From: Rhizobium leguminosarum bv. viciae USDA 2370
GTDB lineage: Bacteria > Pseudomonadota > Alphaproteobacteria > Rhizobiales > Rhizobiaceae
Direction: 5' to 3'
Assembly (NCBI RefSeq): GCF_002008365.1
Contig: NZ_MRDL01000025.1
Location: 248,381 to 312,380 of the forward strand
DNA length: 64,000 bases
Each line of letters begins with the position of its first letter. Positions within the stretch are counted from its first letter, which is position 1. Of the stretch, positions 26,205 through 36,217 are shown piece after piece. Below the pieces are notes generated by a model. The model did not search any database. It was not told the origin of the DNA and was given only the letters and a program-made list of their open reading frames with translations. The position numbers and the translations under genes were made by a program.

Positions 26205-27197
26205 TCACTCCATCTGGATGTTGGCGCCCTTGACGACCGGTCCCCATTTGGCGAGTTCGGCCTTCACATGGGTGGCGAGTTCCTCCGGCGTCGAGCCGAC
26301 GATGGTGGCGCTGAATTCCTTCATGCGTTCAGCGACGGCAGGGTCGGCAAGCGCCTTTTTAGCCGAGGCGTTGAGGCGCATCACCGCTTCGTTCGGCGTC
26401 TTGGCAGGGGCGAAAAGCGCGTTCCAGGTATAGGTCTCGTAACCTGGAATGCCTGACTCGGCGATCGTGGGCACATCGGGGAAGGAGGGCGCGCGCTCGG
26501 CCGTGGTCACCGCCAGCGCCCGCAGGGTGCCAGCCTTGATGTGGCTCGACGACGAGGGCAGATTGTCGAACATGATTGGCACCTGGTTACCGATGACGTC
26601 GTTCAATGCCGGGCCGGCGCCCTTATAGGGAATGTGCTGCATGCTGACGCCGGCCATGGACTTGAAGAGCTCTCCGGAAAGATGCAGCGGCGTGCCGTTG
26701 CCCGATGAGGCGTAGCTGTATTTGTCGGGCTCGGCTTTCAGCAGGGCGATCAGCTCCTGCACGGTCTTCGCCGGCAATTCCGGATTGACGACCAGCACAT
26801 TCGGCACGACGACGAGCAGCGAGATCGGCGCGAAATCCTTCTCGGGATCGTAGGGGGTCGATTTGAGGATCAGCGGATTGAGGGCGTGGGTCGCCACGGT
26901 GCCCATCAGGATGGTGTAACCGTCCGGTTCGGCGCGGGCGACGTTACCGGCGCCGAGATTGCCGCCGGCGCCGGCGACGTTCTGGACGATCACCTGCTGG
27001 CCGAGATCCTCTGACATCTTCTGCGCGACGATGCGGGCGACGACATCGGTCGAGCCGCCGGCCGCGAAGGGCACGACCATGGTGATCGCGCGATCGGGAA
27101 AATCCGCAGCAGTGGCAGACGCACCGACGGCAAGGGCCGCAAGCACACCGAAACCGAGCGCAAGGCCCGTACGTCGCGTCATATCGGAAAGTGCCAT
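26205..27197 (-). CDS. TctC/Bug-family periplasmic solute-binding protein
   Basis: 330 residues with a signal peptide (GLALGFGVLAALAVGASATAA, cleavage near 31). The Bug fold follows: FPDRAITMVVPFAAGGSTDVVARIVAQKM, the ligand-loop region NVAGAGGNLG, and YSYASSGNGTPLHLSGELF. Such proteins bind carboxylates such as citrate for tripartite tricarboxylate transporters. No tctA or tctB gene is nearby, so it is an orphan receptor. GGAGGAG lies seven to eight bases before the ATG. Its stop lies six bases from a family B repeat. Confidence 0.94.
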   Translation of the reverse strand: MALSDMTRRTGLALGFGVLAALAVGASATAADFPDRAITMVVPFAAGGSTDVVARIVAQKMSEDLGQQVIVQNVAGAGGNLGAGNVARAEPDGYTILMGTVATHALNPLILKSTPYDPEKDFAPISLLVVVPNVLVVNPELPAKTVQELIALLKAEPDKYSYASSGNGTPLHLSGELFKSMAGVSMQHIPYKGAGPALNDVIGNQVPIMFDNLPSSSSHIKAGTLRALAVTTAERAPSFPDVPTIAESGIPGYETYTWNALFAPAKTPNEAVMRLNASAKKALADPAVAERMKEFSATIVGSTPEELATHVKAELAKWGPVVKGANIQME

Positions 27198-27340
27198 TCC
27201 TATCTCCTCCCAAGGATTTCAGCAGCCATATCCCCACCCGGGGGAATGAAGAGGTTAGGGCAGAACGCGCGAAAGACAACTGCGGGGAGGCGCAGCGGGT
27301 TCAGACTTTAGTCGTTGTTGGCGGGAGAAGTGCGCGCCGG

Positions 27341-29143
<1,803 letters not shown>

Positions 29144-29236
29144 ATCGTCTCCGATCGCCCGCAGGACCCGCGCAATGCGGCCTGTAGGCTCTTGTTATCT
29201 AGGCGTCCTTCATGTATAGGCACCGCATCCTAATGG

Positions 29237-29265
29237 GAAGCCGTAGCCATCACGACTGCGGCTTC
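29237..29265 (+). promoter_or_regulatory. Stem-loop in the rpmE leader
   Basis: GAAGCCGTAG (29237-29246) pairs with CTGCGGCTTC (29256-29265) with one G-U pair; the loop is nine bases. It lies about 70 bases upstream of the rpmE start codon and could be a leader element controlling L31 synthesis, or the end of an unseen transcript. No T tract longer than three follows. Confidence 0.4.
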
Positions 29266-29336
29266 ATTTATTCAATCGGTTCGTTGGCCGCAACTGCATG
29301 CGGCAAATTGAACTCCGGTATCGCAGGAAGATTGTT

Positions 29337-29558
29337 ATGAAGGCAGGCATCCATCCCGAATATCACATGATCAAGGTAGTCATGACCGATGGCACCGAAT
29401 ACGAAACCCGCTCGACCTGGGGTTCGGAGGGCGCTGTCATGAACCTCGAGATCGATTCCAAGTCGCATCCGGCCTGGACCGGCGGCAACCAGCAGCTCAT
29501 GGACCGCGGTGGCCGCGTCTCCAAGTTCAACAAGCGTTTCGGCGGCCTCGGCCTCTAA
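29337..29558 (+). CDS. rpmE: Ribosomal protein L31
   Basis: 73 residues, the long alpha-proteobacterial form: [25 protein letters not shown] in outline, ending [15 protein letters not shown]. The CxxC zinc pair of C+ type L31 is absent, so this is a zinc-independent (C-) version. The start at 29337 fits the family; AGGAAG is eight bases upstream. It encodes a 50S subunit bridge protein. It is followed by a strong terminator. Confidence 0.97.
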   Translation: MKAGIHPEYHMIKVVMTDGTEYETRSTWGSEGAVMNLEIDSKSHPAWTGGNQQLMDRGGRVSKFNKRFGGLGL

Positions 29559-29586
29559 TCGCTTTTGCTCGATGGAATTCGAAGAG

Positions 29587-29610
29587 AGCCCGGTTTCGCC
29601 GGGCTTTTTT
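29587..29610 (+). terminator. Rho-independent terminator of rpmE
   Basis: Stem AGCCCGG (29587-29593) / CCGGGCT (29599-29605) followed by a T tract to 29610. Confidence 0.9.
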
Positions 29611-29624
29611 GCGTTTGCAATGGC

Positions 29625-29668
29625 TTACAGCGTGTCGCGTCTTTTCAGACGTGCCAAGGACGCTGTCG
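29625..29668. repeat. Family A palindromic repeat (truncated copy)
   Basis: TTACAGCG (29625-29632) with CGCTGT (29661-29666) and inner CGTCTTTTCAGACG. It matches the unit at 23766-23809 but lacks the following TTTGAATTGCTGCAT tail. It lies between the rpmE and rcdA terminators. Confidence 0.75.
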
Positions 29669-29695
29669 GAATGGTGGTGTTCAGCGGCAAACAAA

Positions 29696-29724
29696 AAACC
29701 GGCCACGTAAGACGCAGCCGGTTT
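29696..29724 (-). terminator. Terminator of the RcdA-like gene
   Basis: On the minus strand AAACCGGC (29724-29717) pairs with GCCGGTTT (29703-29696), continued by a T tract (complement of the A run 29693-29698). It follows the stop at 29747 by about 20 bases. Confidence 0.85.
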
Positions 29725-29746
29725 GTATCGAGTTCTTGCGGATCGG

Positions 29747-30262
29747 TCAGTTGTTGCCGAAGGCGGTCTGCAGCAGGGAAAGCTGGGCCTGGACGCTGTT
29801 CTGATTATCATGAATGATCACCGCTTCGGACGGGCGGTAGATCTCGCGGTCGAGCAGGGCGATACGGTTCTGCAGACGCAGCGAGCGTTCGACGAGGTCG
29901 CGGAAGGATTCTGGCAGGTCACCCCAGCCGGGTGCGGCGCGGTCGACGTTGAAGCCGTCGAGGCGAACCTTGTTCTTCTCAGCGAGCACCTGGTCACGGG
30001 ACATTTCGCCATTGTTGACGGCGCGCTGCAACAGCAGCCAGGAGGCCATCTGCATGAGGCGGGTGGTCAGGCGCATCGATTCCGCGGCGTAGAGAACCGA
30101 GGCCATCCGCGGCAGAACCTTGGAGGCGGCGCGGCCCTGGCCGTCGAGGTAGGCGGCAGTCTCTTCGACCAGCGACATGCCTTCCGCGTAAAGTGCCTTG
30201 AACTGCGAGGATGCAGCGGCGCGGCCTGCAAAACTGATCGTGTTCAACCCAACTTCCGACAT
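29747..30262 (-). CDS. RcdA-like protein (DUF1465), cell-cycle proteolysis adaptor
   Basis: 171 residues, helical, with family-typical stretches: ISFAGRAAASSQFKALYAEGM near the start, LYAAESMRLTTRLMQMASWLLLQRAV in the middle and FRDLVERSLRLQNRIALLDREIY near the end. In Caulobacter the family member RcdA is an adaptor that helps ClpXP degrade CtrA at the cell pole. The start at 30262 (MSEVGLN) has AGGGA about nine bases upstream; a TTG start seven codons earlier is less likely. It is a single-gene unit with its own terminator. The family call comes from remembered sequence pattern, not a search. Confidence 0.8.
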   Translation of the reverse strand: MSEVGLNTISFAGRAAASSQFKALYAEGMSLVEETAAYLDGQGRAASKVLPRMASVLYAAESMRLTTRLMQMASWLLLQRAVNNGEMSRDQVLAEKNKVRLDGFNVDRAAPGWGDLPESFRDLVERSLRLQNRIALLDREIYRPSEAVIIHDNQNSVQAQLSLLQTAFGNN

Positions 30263-30437
30263 CGCAATAGTCCCTGTTTGCACGCAGCTACATATATTCA
30301 GGTAACGCCGGCACCGACGGAAAAGTTTCCAGGCCGGGTCTTTATGACTTTAAGATGGTATCATTAGCCCAAATGCGCAAGCCGTTTCTTAAGAAAGGGT
30401 TAATCTCCACAGTTTCGTGGAAGTGCGCCGGCCATAG

Positions 30438-30464
30438 GAAAAAGAAGAGCCGCAAACGCGGCTC
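30438..30464 (-). terminator. Terminator on the minus strand, probably for the DUF1192 gene
   Basis: GAGCCGC (30464-30458, minus strand) and GCGGCTC (30453-30447) form a perfect seven-base stem followed by TTCTTTTTCC. It lies about 190 bases downstream of the DUF1192 stop; the AT-rich stretch in between holds no gene, so the mRNA has a long 3' tail or an sRNA lies there. Confidence 0.75.
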
Positions 30465-30653
30465 TCAAGGTAAAACAGGGAGAAAAATCAGACCAATTCA
30501 CCGCTTGGAAAACTGTCTGAGATCCAGAGAAAATCCGGATGAATATAGTAATATCTTATAAAGCTTAATATTTTATTAACATTGTGCCGAATTAAGACTT
30601 GAGGCGGGTAATTTTATCCGCCTATAGCCTTGTTTTTTGGGGTTTTTAGCGGA

Positions 30654-30845
30654 TTACGAGCGGAAGAAGCTTTCCGCCGCCTGCCGCCCGGAGGCCTTGC
30701 GACCGGCCTCGGCCTCGAGACGGGCGATCTCCGTCTTCAGCAATTCCACCCGCGCCTTCAACTCGTCGACCGAAAGCATGGAGAGATCGGCGCCGATCTC
30801 GTGGGCGACTTTCTTCTGCGGCCGGTCATCATCGATGAAGCTCAT
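30654..30845 (-). CDS. DUF1192 small coiled-coil protein
   Basis: 63 residues: an acidic/basic N-terminal stretch SFIDDDRPQKK, then AHEIGADLSMLSVDELKARVELLKTEIARLEAE, a short amphipathic coiled coil, and a C-terminal AAESFF. This is the DUF1192 pattern. CGGAGGA lies eight bases before the ATG at 30845. Function unknown. It lies just downstream of the MFS gene, from which a family B repeat separates it. Confidence 0.85.
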   Translation of the reverse strand: MSFIDDDRPQKKVAHEIGADLSMLSVDELKARVELLKTEIARLEAEAGRKASGRQAAESFFRS

Positions 30846-30885
30846 GGTTCGTCCTCCGTTTGCCAATGCTCTATAGTTTTTCCAC

Positions 30886-30930
30886 GCAATTCCGGACGCA
30901 AAACCGCCGCGCACTTTTTGCTGGAATGGC
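30886..30930. repeat. Family B palindromic repeat abutting an MFS gene stop
   Basis: GCAATTCC (30886-30893) against GGAATGGC (30923-30930) with the core GGACGCAAAACCGC..GCGCACTTTT. The MFS stop codon (complement of 30932-30934) begins two bases beyond the repeat. Confidence 0.8.
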
Positions 30931-30931
30931 T

Positions 30932-32230
30932 CTAGCCGAACTTTACCGCAGGATCGCCGCTTTCGGGAGACTTTCCGGTTTCAGGAGATTTGCCGGTGCC
31001 GCGATCGGCAAGCGACATGCTTTGCGGTGTCAGCATCGGCGAGGTGCCGGTCGGGATCGTCGTGTAGGCGTCGCGGTCGCTGGCCGGGACGGCGGCGCGG
31101 ATCCGGCTTCTGATGATGGCGTAGACGGTGATCAGCACATGGGCGATGGCGGTGACGAGGAAAAGCGCATGTGGGGTGATCGCCGACATGACCGGGCCGC
31201 CGATCGTCGGGCCGATCACCGTGCCGATGCCGTAGAGCAGTAGCAGGCCACCGGAGACCTTGACGAAATCCTCCGACGCCGCGAAGTCGTTGGCGTGGGC
31301 AACGGCGATCGGATAGAGCGTATTTGCCACCGCGCCGTAAAGGACAACGAGCCCGATCAGCAAGCCGGCGGACGTCGGGTGGAGCAGAAAGATCAGCAGG
31401 CCCGCAACGGCGGCGATGCCGGACATGGCGGCGAGCACATAGCGCCGGTCAATGCGATCGGAAAGCCGGCCGGCCGGCAGTTGCATCACGGCGCCGGCGA
31501 AGATGGTGGCGCTCATCATGATGGCGATGCTGGTGTCGGAGAGGCCGGCGCCGGCGCCGAAGACGGCGCCGAGCGTGCCGTAGGCACCATTGGCGATGCC
31601 GACGAGCAGGATGCCGAGGCAGGAGACCGGCGAGTTGCGATAGAGCGCAGGCAGGTCGAGGCGCACCGCCTTCAGCGGCTGCGGCGAAGCGGCGGTCGAA
31701 AGCGTCGTCGGCAGCATGGCGATGCAATAGAAGATGCCGCAGATCATGAACAGCACCGGCGTGCGCACATCCTCGAGCGGGATCATCATCTGGCCGCCGA
31801 CAACGCCGAGCAGTGTGATGCCGATATAGAGGGAGAAGATCGCGCCGCGGCTCTCGTTGCTGGCGCGCTCGTTCAGCCAGCTTTCGATGATCATCGACGT
31901 GCCGGCGGTGGAGAAGCCTGTGACGGCCCGCAGAACCACCCACCAGACCGGATGGATGATGATGCCGCTGACCAGCGCGATGATGGCGATGATCGAGATG
32001 AAGCCGGAGAAGGCGCGCACATGGCCGACACGGCGCACCAATTTCGGTGCCACCAGGCAGCCGATGACAAAGCCTCCAGCCCATGACGTGCCGAGCAGGC
32101 CGAGCGTCGTCGTGGCGTAGCCTTCGAGATTGCCGCGCACAGGAAGCAGGATGCCCTGCAGGCCATTGCCCATGAAAAGGAAGAGCGTACCAAAGAGCAG
32201 CGCGGCGACGGACAGCAGATTTCTCTTCAT
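30932..32230 (-). CDS. Major facilitator superfamily transporter
   Basis: 432 residues with twelve hydrophobic segments. Visible are LGTSWAGGFVIGCLVAPKLVRRVGHVRAFSGF (the MFS loop 2-3 with its GxxxxRR-type turn), RAVTGFSTAGTSMIIESWLNE (helix 4-5) and LPAGRLSDRIDRRYVLAAMSG in the second half. It resembles the YcaD/YfkF-like MFS group; the substrate is unknown. The start at 32230 (MKRNLLS) is favoured, although a TTG ten codons upstream is possible. The C-terminal 30 residues are polar with a GKSPETGKSPESG duplication. Confidence 0.9.
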   Translation of the reverse strand: MKRNLLSVAALLFGTLFLFMGNGLQGILLPVRGNLEGYATTTLGLLGTSWAGGFVIGCLVAPKLVRRVGHVRAFSGFISIIAIIALVSGIIIHPVWWVVLRAVTGFSTAGTSMIIESWLNERASNESRGAIFSLYIGITLLGVVGGQMMIPLEDVRTPVLFMICGIFYCIAMLPTTLSTAASPQPLKAVRLDLPALYRNSPVSCLGILLVGIANGAYGTLGAVFGAGAGLSDTSIAIMMSATIFAGAVMQLPAGRLSDRIDRRYVLAAMSGIAAVAGLLIFLLHPTSAGLLIGLVVLYGAVANTLYPIAVAHANDFAASEDFVKVSGGLLLLYGIGTVIGPTIGGPVMSAITPHALFLVTAIAHVLITVYAIIRSRIRAAVPASDRDAYTTIPTGTSPMLTPQSMSLADRGTGKSPETGKSPESGDPAVKFG

Positions 32231-32403
32231 TTCCCCAGACTCGGTCTTAGCGATTTGCAATGGACATAAGGCAGGACCTGCGTCAGCCCAGCCTCAAGAT
32301 GATTGATTGTGCCCCGGAATGTCTTTACGGCGTGTCGAGATCCTCTTGTTCGCGCGGAAAAATGTCCGTCCTGTGACATTCCGAAAAACGGAAAAAATAA
32401 AGC

Positions 32404-32568
32404 ATGACAAAGCTGATAGCCTTGCTGCTCATCCTTGCCATGGCGATACAGCTGATCAAGCCGCTCGGGCTTCCCGGCCTCCGACGGCGGATGGATTTCT
32501 GGAAGATCGCGCTGATCGCTTTCGGCGTCTGGGCAGTGGCTCTGCTTTCACGCGACTTCATGATGTAG
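32404..32568 (+). CDS. 54-residue membrane microprotein
   Basis: The frame runs from ATG 32404 to TAG 32566-32568. The product has two hydrophobic segments, MTKLIALLLILAMAIQLI and FWKIALIAFGVWAVALL, joined by a loop containing KPLGLPGLRRRMD, a plausible helical hairpin with the Arg cluster in the cytoplasm. Upstream sequence is purine-rich (AAACGGAAAAAATAAAG) but lacks a strong Shine-Dalgarno. It fills an otherwise empty 380-base gap between the divergently placed MFS gene and the phzF-like gene. The composition and clean helix pattern argue for a real gene; function unknown. Confidence 0.65.
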   Translation: MTKLIALLLILAMAIQLIKPLGLPGLRRRMDFWKIALIAFGVWAVALLSRDFMM

Positions 32569-32613
32569 CCCCTGGATTACGCATAACCGGGGGCGACGAC
32601 CCCACCGGGATCG

Positions 32614-33537
32614 TCAGTCCTGCAAGCTTATTTCTCCGCACATGACGGAAACGCAGCCTCCGGAGATGACGACATCGCTGACGATGCCGCCGGACTTCGC
32701 GACATCAAGGGTGATGACGCTGCGGCGGCCCATTTCGACGCCCTGTTCAATGGTGATGCGGGCGTTCATATCGGCCTCCGGCGCAAGTGAGACGAGATAG
32801 GCGCCAAGCGCCGCAGACGCGCTGCCCGTTGCCGGATCTTCGGGCACGTTATCGAGCGGCGCGAACATGCGGGCGCGGATATTCCATGGATTTTCGGCTG
32901 TCCTCACATAGAGGAAGAGCGAGAAGTCGTGGCCGCTCGTCGCCTGGCGGCCGGCAGCTGCCTGAAACCCGGCAAGGTTCGGGCGGGCGGCGGCCAGCGC
33001 TTCGAGCCCATTCAGCTCTGCAATGGCGAAGTTCAGGCCGACCGAGGCGAAGACCGGGGCATGGGTGGTGCTGACGATGACGCCAGGGTCGAGCGAGACG
33101 CAGCCGGCGACGGTGTCCTCGGCAATGATATCGCCGATCGCCAGCGGCTGCGGTGCGCGGATGGCGGCAGCAGCAACCTTTCCGCCGCTGCGTTTCAGGC
33201 TGACTTCGACGAGGCCAGCCTTTTCCTCGAAGCGCAGCGTATCGCCGACCGGCTTGCCGAAGATCTCCGCCTGCTGGCCGAGCACATAGGCGGTGCCGAC
33301 GTTCGGGTGGCCGGCGAAGGGTATTTCCATCGTCGGCGTGAAGATGCGCACGCGGGCGGAATTTTGAGCGTCTTCCGGCGGCAGGACGAATGTGACTTCG
33401 GAATAGTTGAACTCGGTGGCGATCTTTTGCATCGCCGCATCGCTCAGACCGCGCGCATCGGAAATGACGGCAAGCGGATTGCCCTCGAAGCGAGTGGAGG
33501 TGAAAACATCGACGGTGACGTAGGAGAGGGTGTTCAT
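32614..33537 (-). CDS. PhzF-family isomerase/epimerase-like protein
   Basis: 307 residues with the PhzF double hot-dog fold signature: VDVFTSTRFEGNPLAV at 9-24, the catalytic-type glutamate E47 in TEFNYSEVTFVLP, GHPNVGTAYVLG near 77, and DPATGSASAALGAYL near 235-250. PhzF in pseudomonads isomerises DHHA in phenazine synthesis; most family members have other, unknown substrates, and there are no phenazine genes here. It is a stand-alone gene on the minus strand, tail-to-tail with the 54-residue microprotein. Confidence 0.93.
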   Translation of the reverse strand: MNTLSYVTVDVFTSTRFEGNPLAVISDARGLSDAAMQKIATEFNYSEVTFVLPPEDAQNSARVRIFTPTMEIPFAGHPNVGTAYVLGQQAEIFGKPVGDTLRFEEKAGLVEVSLKRSGGKVAAAAIRAPQPLAIGDIIAEDTVAGCVSLDPGVIVSTTHAPVFASVGLNFAIAELNGLEALAAARPNLAGFQAAAGRQATSGHDFSLFLYVRTAENPWNIRARMFAPLDNVPEDPATGSASAALGAYLVSLAPEADMNARITIEQGVEMGRRSVITLDVAKSGGIVSDVVISGGCVSVMCGEISLQD

Positions 33538-33638
33538 GGCGGCTCCTGTTGTGACAGGCCGCTATGAGTAATCACGGTTTTCGAGGGAACGAAGCGGTTT
33601 CTTGTCGCCGTGACAATGGGAGGAAGGGGAGAGGGACG

Positions 33639-33676
33639 GGGCAGGGGCGGCTACACTGCTTTTGCCGCCCCTGCCC
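33639..33676. other. Perfect 13-base hairpin downstream of fba
   Basis: GGGCAGGGGCGGC (33639-33651) and GCCGCCCCTGCCC (33664-33676). It lies 19 bases beyond the aldolase stop and could be its transcript end, but no T tract follows on the minus strand. Confidence 0.55.
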
Positions 33677-33694
33677 AGTCCTAAGCGTTAATAA

Positions 33695-34720
33695 TCACGC
33701 GGCCTTTTCCAGGTCCTTCTTCCAGTTACCCTTGGCGGCGAGGCTGTTCATCTCGGCGCGGTGGGCGAATTCGCGCTGGCCGGCGGCGACGTTTTCCTGC
33801 TTGCCGCTCCAGGCCTTGAGCGCGCTGTCCTGCAGGGCGCGGCCGTAGGAGAAGGTGACGAACCAGGGCAGGCCGCCGGTGGCATTGATCGCCGAAAGGT
33901 GGGCTGTCGCTTCTTCGGTCGTCTGGCCGCCGGAGAGGAAGGCGATGCCGGGAACGGCTGATGGAACGGTCGCCTTCAACACCTTGACAGTGCGTTCGGC
34001 AACTTCCGCGACCGAGGCCTTGCGGGCGTTCTTGCCGTCGATCACCATGTTCGGCTTCAGGATCATGCCTTCGAGGTTGACGCGGGCATCGGCGAGTTCC
34101 TCGAAGACGATGCGCAGCGTGAACTCGGTTACTTCGGCGCAGCGGTCGATATTGTGGTCGCCCGGTTTGCCGTCCATCAGGCATTCCGGCTCGACGATCG
34201 GAACGATCCCGGCCTCCTGGCAAAGTGCGGCATAACGAGCAAGCGCCTGAGCGTTGGCGCGGACGGAACCGCGGGTCGGCAAGGTCGACGAGATGGCGAT
34301 GACGCCGCGCCACTTGGCGAAGCGGGCGCCGGCTTCATAATATCTGGCAAGTCGCTCGCCGAGGCCATCGAGGCCTTCGGTGATGGTTTCAGCGGGATAT
34401 TTGGCCATCGGCTTGGCGCCGGTATCGACCTTGATGCCGGGAATGGCGCCGGCAGCGCGGATGATATCGACGAAAGGCGTGCCGTCCGCGGCCTTCTGGA
34501 ACAGGGTCTCTTCGAAGAGGATGACGCCGGAGATATATTTCTTCATCGCTTCGTCGGAGCGGAAGAGCATTTCGCGATAGTCGCGCCGGCTGGTTTCGGT
34601 CGATTCGAGATTGATCGCGTCGAAACGCTTCTTGATGGTGGAGGTCGATTCATCGGCGGCGAGCAGTCCCCGGCCGCCCGTAACCATCTGCACTGCAATG
34701 TCTTCCACTCGTTCGCTCAT
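33695..34720 (-). CDS. Fructose-bisphosphate aldolase, class I
   Basis: 341 residues of the eukaryote-like class I aldolase family. GGRGLLAADESTSTIKKRFDAI near 15-36 is the signature, and IVPIVEPECLMDG, EGMILKPNMV (Lys of the active site) and PGIAFLSGGQTTEEATAHLSAIN follow in order. It cleaves fructose-1,6-bisphosphate to DHAP and G3P through a Schiff base and needs no metal. It belongs to the block pgk-gap-tkt on the same strand, but has its own control region with a perfect 27-base palindrome at 34817-34843. It serves mainly gluconeogenesis and triose recycling in rhizobia, which use the Entner-Doudoroff route. Confidence 0.95.
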   Translation of the reverse strand: MSERVEDIAVQMVTGGRGLLAADESTSTIKKRFDAINLESTETSRRDYREMLFRSDEAMKKYISGVILFEETLFQKAADGTPFVDIIRAAGAIPGIKVDTGAKPMAKYPAETITEGLDGLGERLARYYEAGARFAKWRGVIAISSTLPTRGSVRANAQALARYAALCQEAGIVPIVEPECLMDGKPGDHNIDRCAEVTEFTLRIVFEELADARVNLEGMILKPNMVIDGKNARKASVAEVAERTVKVLKATVPSAVPGIAFLSGGQTTEEATAHLSAINATGGLPWFVTFSYGRALQDSALKAWSGKQENVAAGQREFAHRAEMNSLAAKGNWKKDLEKAA

Positions 34721-34816
34721 TTCGTTCTCTCCACAACAATAAACATCGGCACTTCAGGAATATAGAACGCGGATAACAGAAGTTTATAGGGAGGAAAATG
34801 GAAGGCTAAGTCATTG

Positions 34817-34843
34817 AAACGATTGAATTCAATTCAATCGTTT
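34817..34843. promoter_or_regulatory. Perfect 27-base palindrome upstream of the aldolase gene
   Basis: Arms AAACGATTGAATT (34817-34829) and AATTCAATCGTTT (34831-34843) around a single C, about 97 bases upstream of the aldolase start. AACGATT..AATCGTT half-sites resemble LacI-family operators. It is AT-rich and not a terminator shape (no T tract), so an operator is the best guess. Confidence 0.6.
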
Positions 34844-34869
34844 GAAAGTTGGGATTTTTTTCGTCCTCT

Positions 34870-34908
34870 GAGCAAAAGACCGCGGAAGCTTCTTTTCTTC
34901 CGCGGTCT
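34870..34908 (-). terminator. Terminator of pgk
   Basis: On the minus strand AGACCGCGGAAG (34908-34897) pairs with CTTCCGCGGTCT (34888-34877), followed by TTTTGCTC. It is a twelve-base perfect stem 37 bases past the pgk stop. Confidence 0.85.
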
Positions 34909-34944
34909 ATCCACATGTAAAATCTGCGAAATCAGTCTTGCGGA

Positions 34945-36147
34945 TTATTTTGCAGCGTTGAGGACCGCGACGCCGGGAAGCTCTTTGCCTTCCATCCATT
35001 CGAGGAAGGCGCCGCCGGCGGTCGAAACATAGGTGAAATCGTCGGCAACGCCGGCATGGTTGAGCGCCGAGACCGTATCGCCGCCGCCGGCAACGGAGGT
35101 GAGCTTGCCGGCTACCGTGCGCCCAGCAGCGTATTTCGCGGCAGCGACGGTTGCGGCATCGAAGGGTTCGATCTCGAAGGCGCCGAGCGGGCCGTTCCAG
35201 ACCAGGGTTGCGGCGCGCTCGATCCAGGCGTTGATGGCCTCGACGGATTTCGGGCCGACATCGAGCACCATGGCGTCGGCGGGAATGGCGTTGATATCGA
35301 CCGTCTCGTTGGCGGCGCCTGCCTTGAACTCGCGGGCGATCACGCCATCCTCCGGCAGGATGATGGCGCAGCCGGCGGTGGCGGCCTCGATCATGATCTG
35401 CTTGGCGGTTTCGGCGAGATCATGTTCGCAGAGCGACTTGCCGACATTGGTGCCGCGAGCGGCGATGAAGGTATTGGCCATGCCGCCGCCGATGACGAGC
35501 GCATCGACCTTCTTCACGAGGTTCATCAAGAGGTCGATCTTGGTGGAGACCTTGGCGCCGCCGACGATCGCGACGACAGGGCGAGCCGGATCGCCGAGAC
35601 CCTTTTCCAGCGCCTCCAACTCTGCCTGCATGGTGCGGCCGGCATAGGCCGGCAGGTGGTGAGCAAGACCCTCGGTCGAGGCATGGGCGCGGTGGGCGGC
35701 CGAGAAGGCGTCGTTGACATAAATATCGCCGTTGGCGGCAAGCGCCTTGGTGAGGTCGGGGTCGTTCTTTTCTTCGCCTTTGTGGAAGCGGGTGTTTTCC
35801 AAAAGTAGGATATCGCCGTCATTCATCGCAGCAACGGCGGAGGCGGCGGCCTCGCCAATGCAATCGGAGGCCGTCAGCACGGCATGATCAAGGACTTCCT
35901 CGACGGAAGGGGCGATCAGCGACAGCGACAGCTCCGGCGAAGGGCCATCCTTCGGCCGGCCAAAATGAGCCAGCAGGATCACCTTGGCACCCTTTTCGGA
36001 CAATTCCATGATCGTTGGCGCCACACGCTCGATGCGCGTCGTATCGGTGACCTTGCCGTCTTTCACCGGGACGTTGAGGTCGACGCGGACGAGAACGCGC
36101 TTGCCGCGGAGGTCGGAAAGATCGTCGAGGGTCTTGAAAGAAGGCAT
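34945..36147 (-). CDS. pgk: Phosphoglycerate kinase
   Basis: 400 residues, normal length. The signature [19 protein letters not shown] is near residue 15, with [20 protein letters not shown], the ADP-binding loop [18 protein letters not shown] and the C-terminal [12 protein letters not shown]. It interconverts 1,3-bisphosphoglycerate and 3-phosphoglycerate. The start at 36147 ([10 protein letters not shown]) has AGGA upstream; an earlier in-frame ATG would add 18 atypical residues. It lies between fba and the antiporter gene on the same strand. Confidence 0.97.
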   Translation of the reverse strand: MPSFKTLDDLSDLRGKRVLVRVDLNVPVKDGKVTDTTRIERVAPTIMELSEKGAKVILLAHFGRPKDGPSPELSLSLIAPSVEEVLDHAVLTASDCIGEAAASAVAAMNDGDILLLENTRFHKGEEKNDPDLTKALAANGDIYVNDAFSAAHRAHASTEGLAHHLPAYAGRTMQAELEALEKGLGDPARPVVAIVGGAKVSTKIDLLMNLVKKVDALVIGGGMANTFIAARGTNVGKSLCEHDLAETAKQIMIEAATAGCAIILPEDGVIAREFKAGAANETVDINAIPADAMVLDVGPKSVEAINAWIERAATLVWNGPLGAFEIEPFDAATVAAAKYAAGRTVAGKLTSVAGGGDTVSALNHAGVADDFTYVSTAGGAFLEWMEGKELPGVAVLNAAK

Positions 36148-36217
36148 GGGGAGGATCCTGTCGTGGTTGGCGAAAGTTGCGCCGAACATAGCAAGGATCA
36201 TTCGAGACGCAAGGCGT

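Noticed and set aside
32614..33537. Phenazine biosynthesis
   Set aside because: The PhzF-like gene stands alone; no phzA-E or phzG neighbours are present, and most PhzF homologues act in other pathways.
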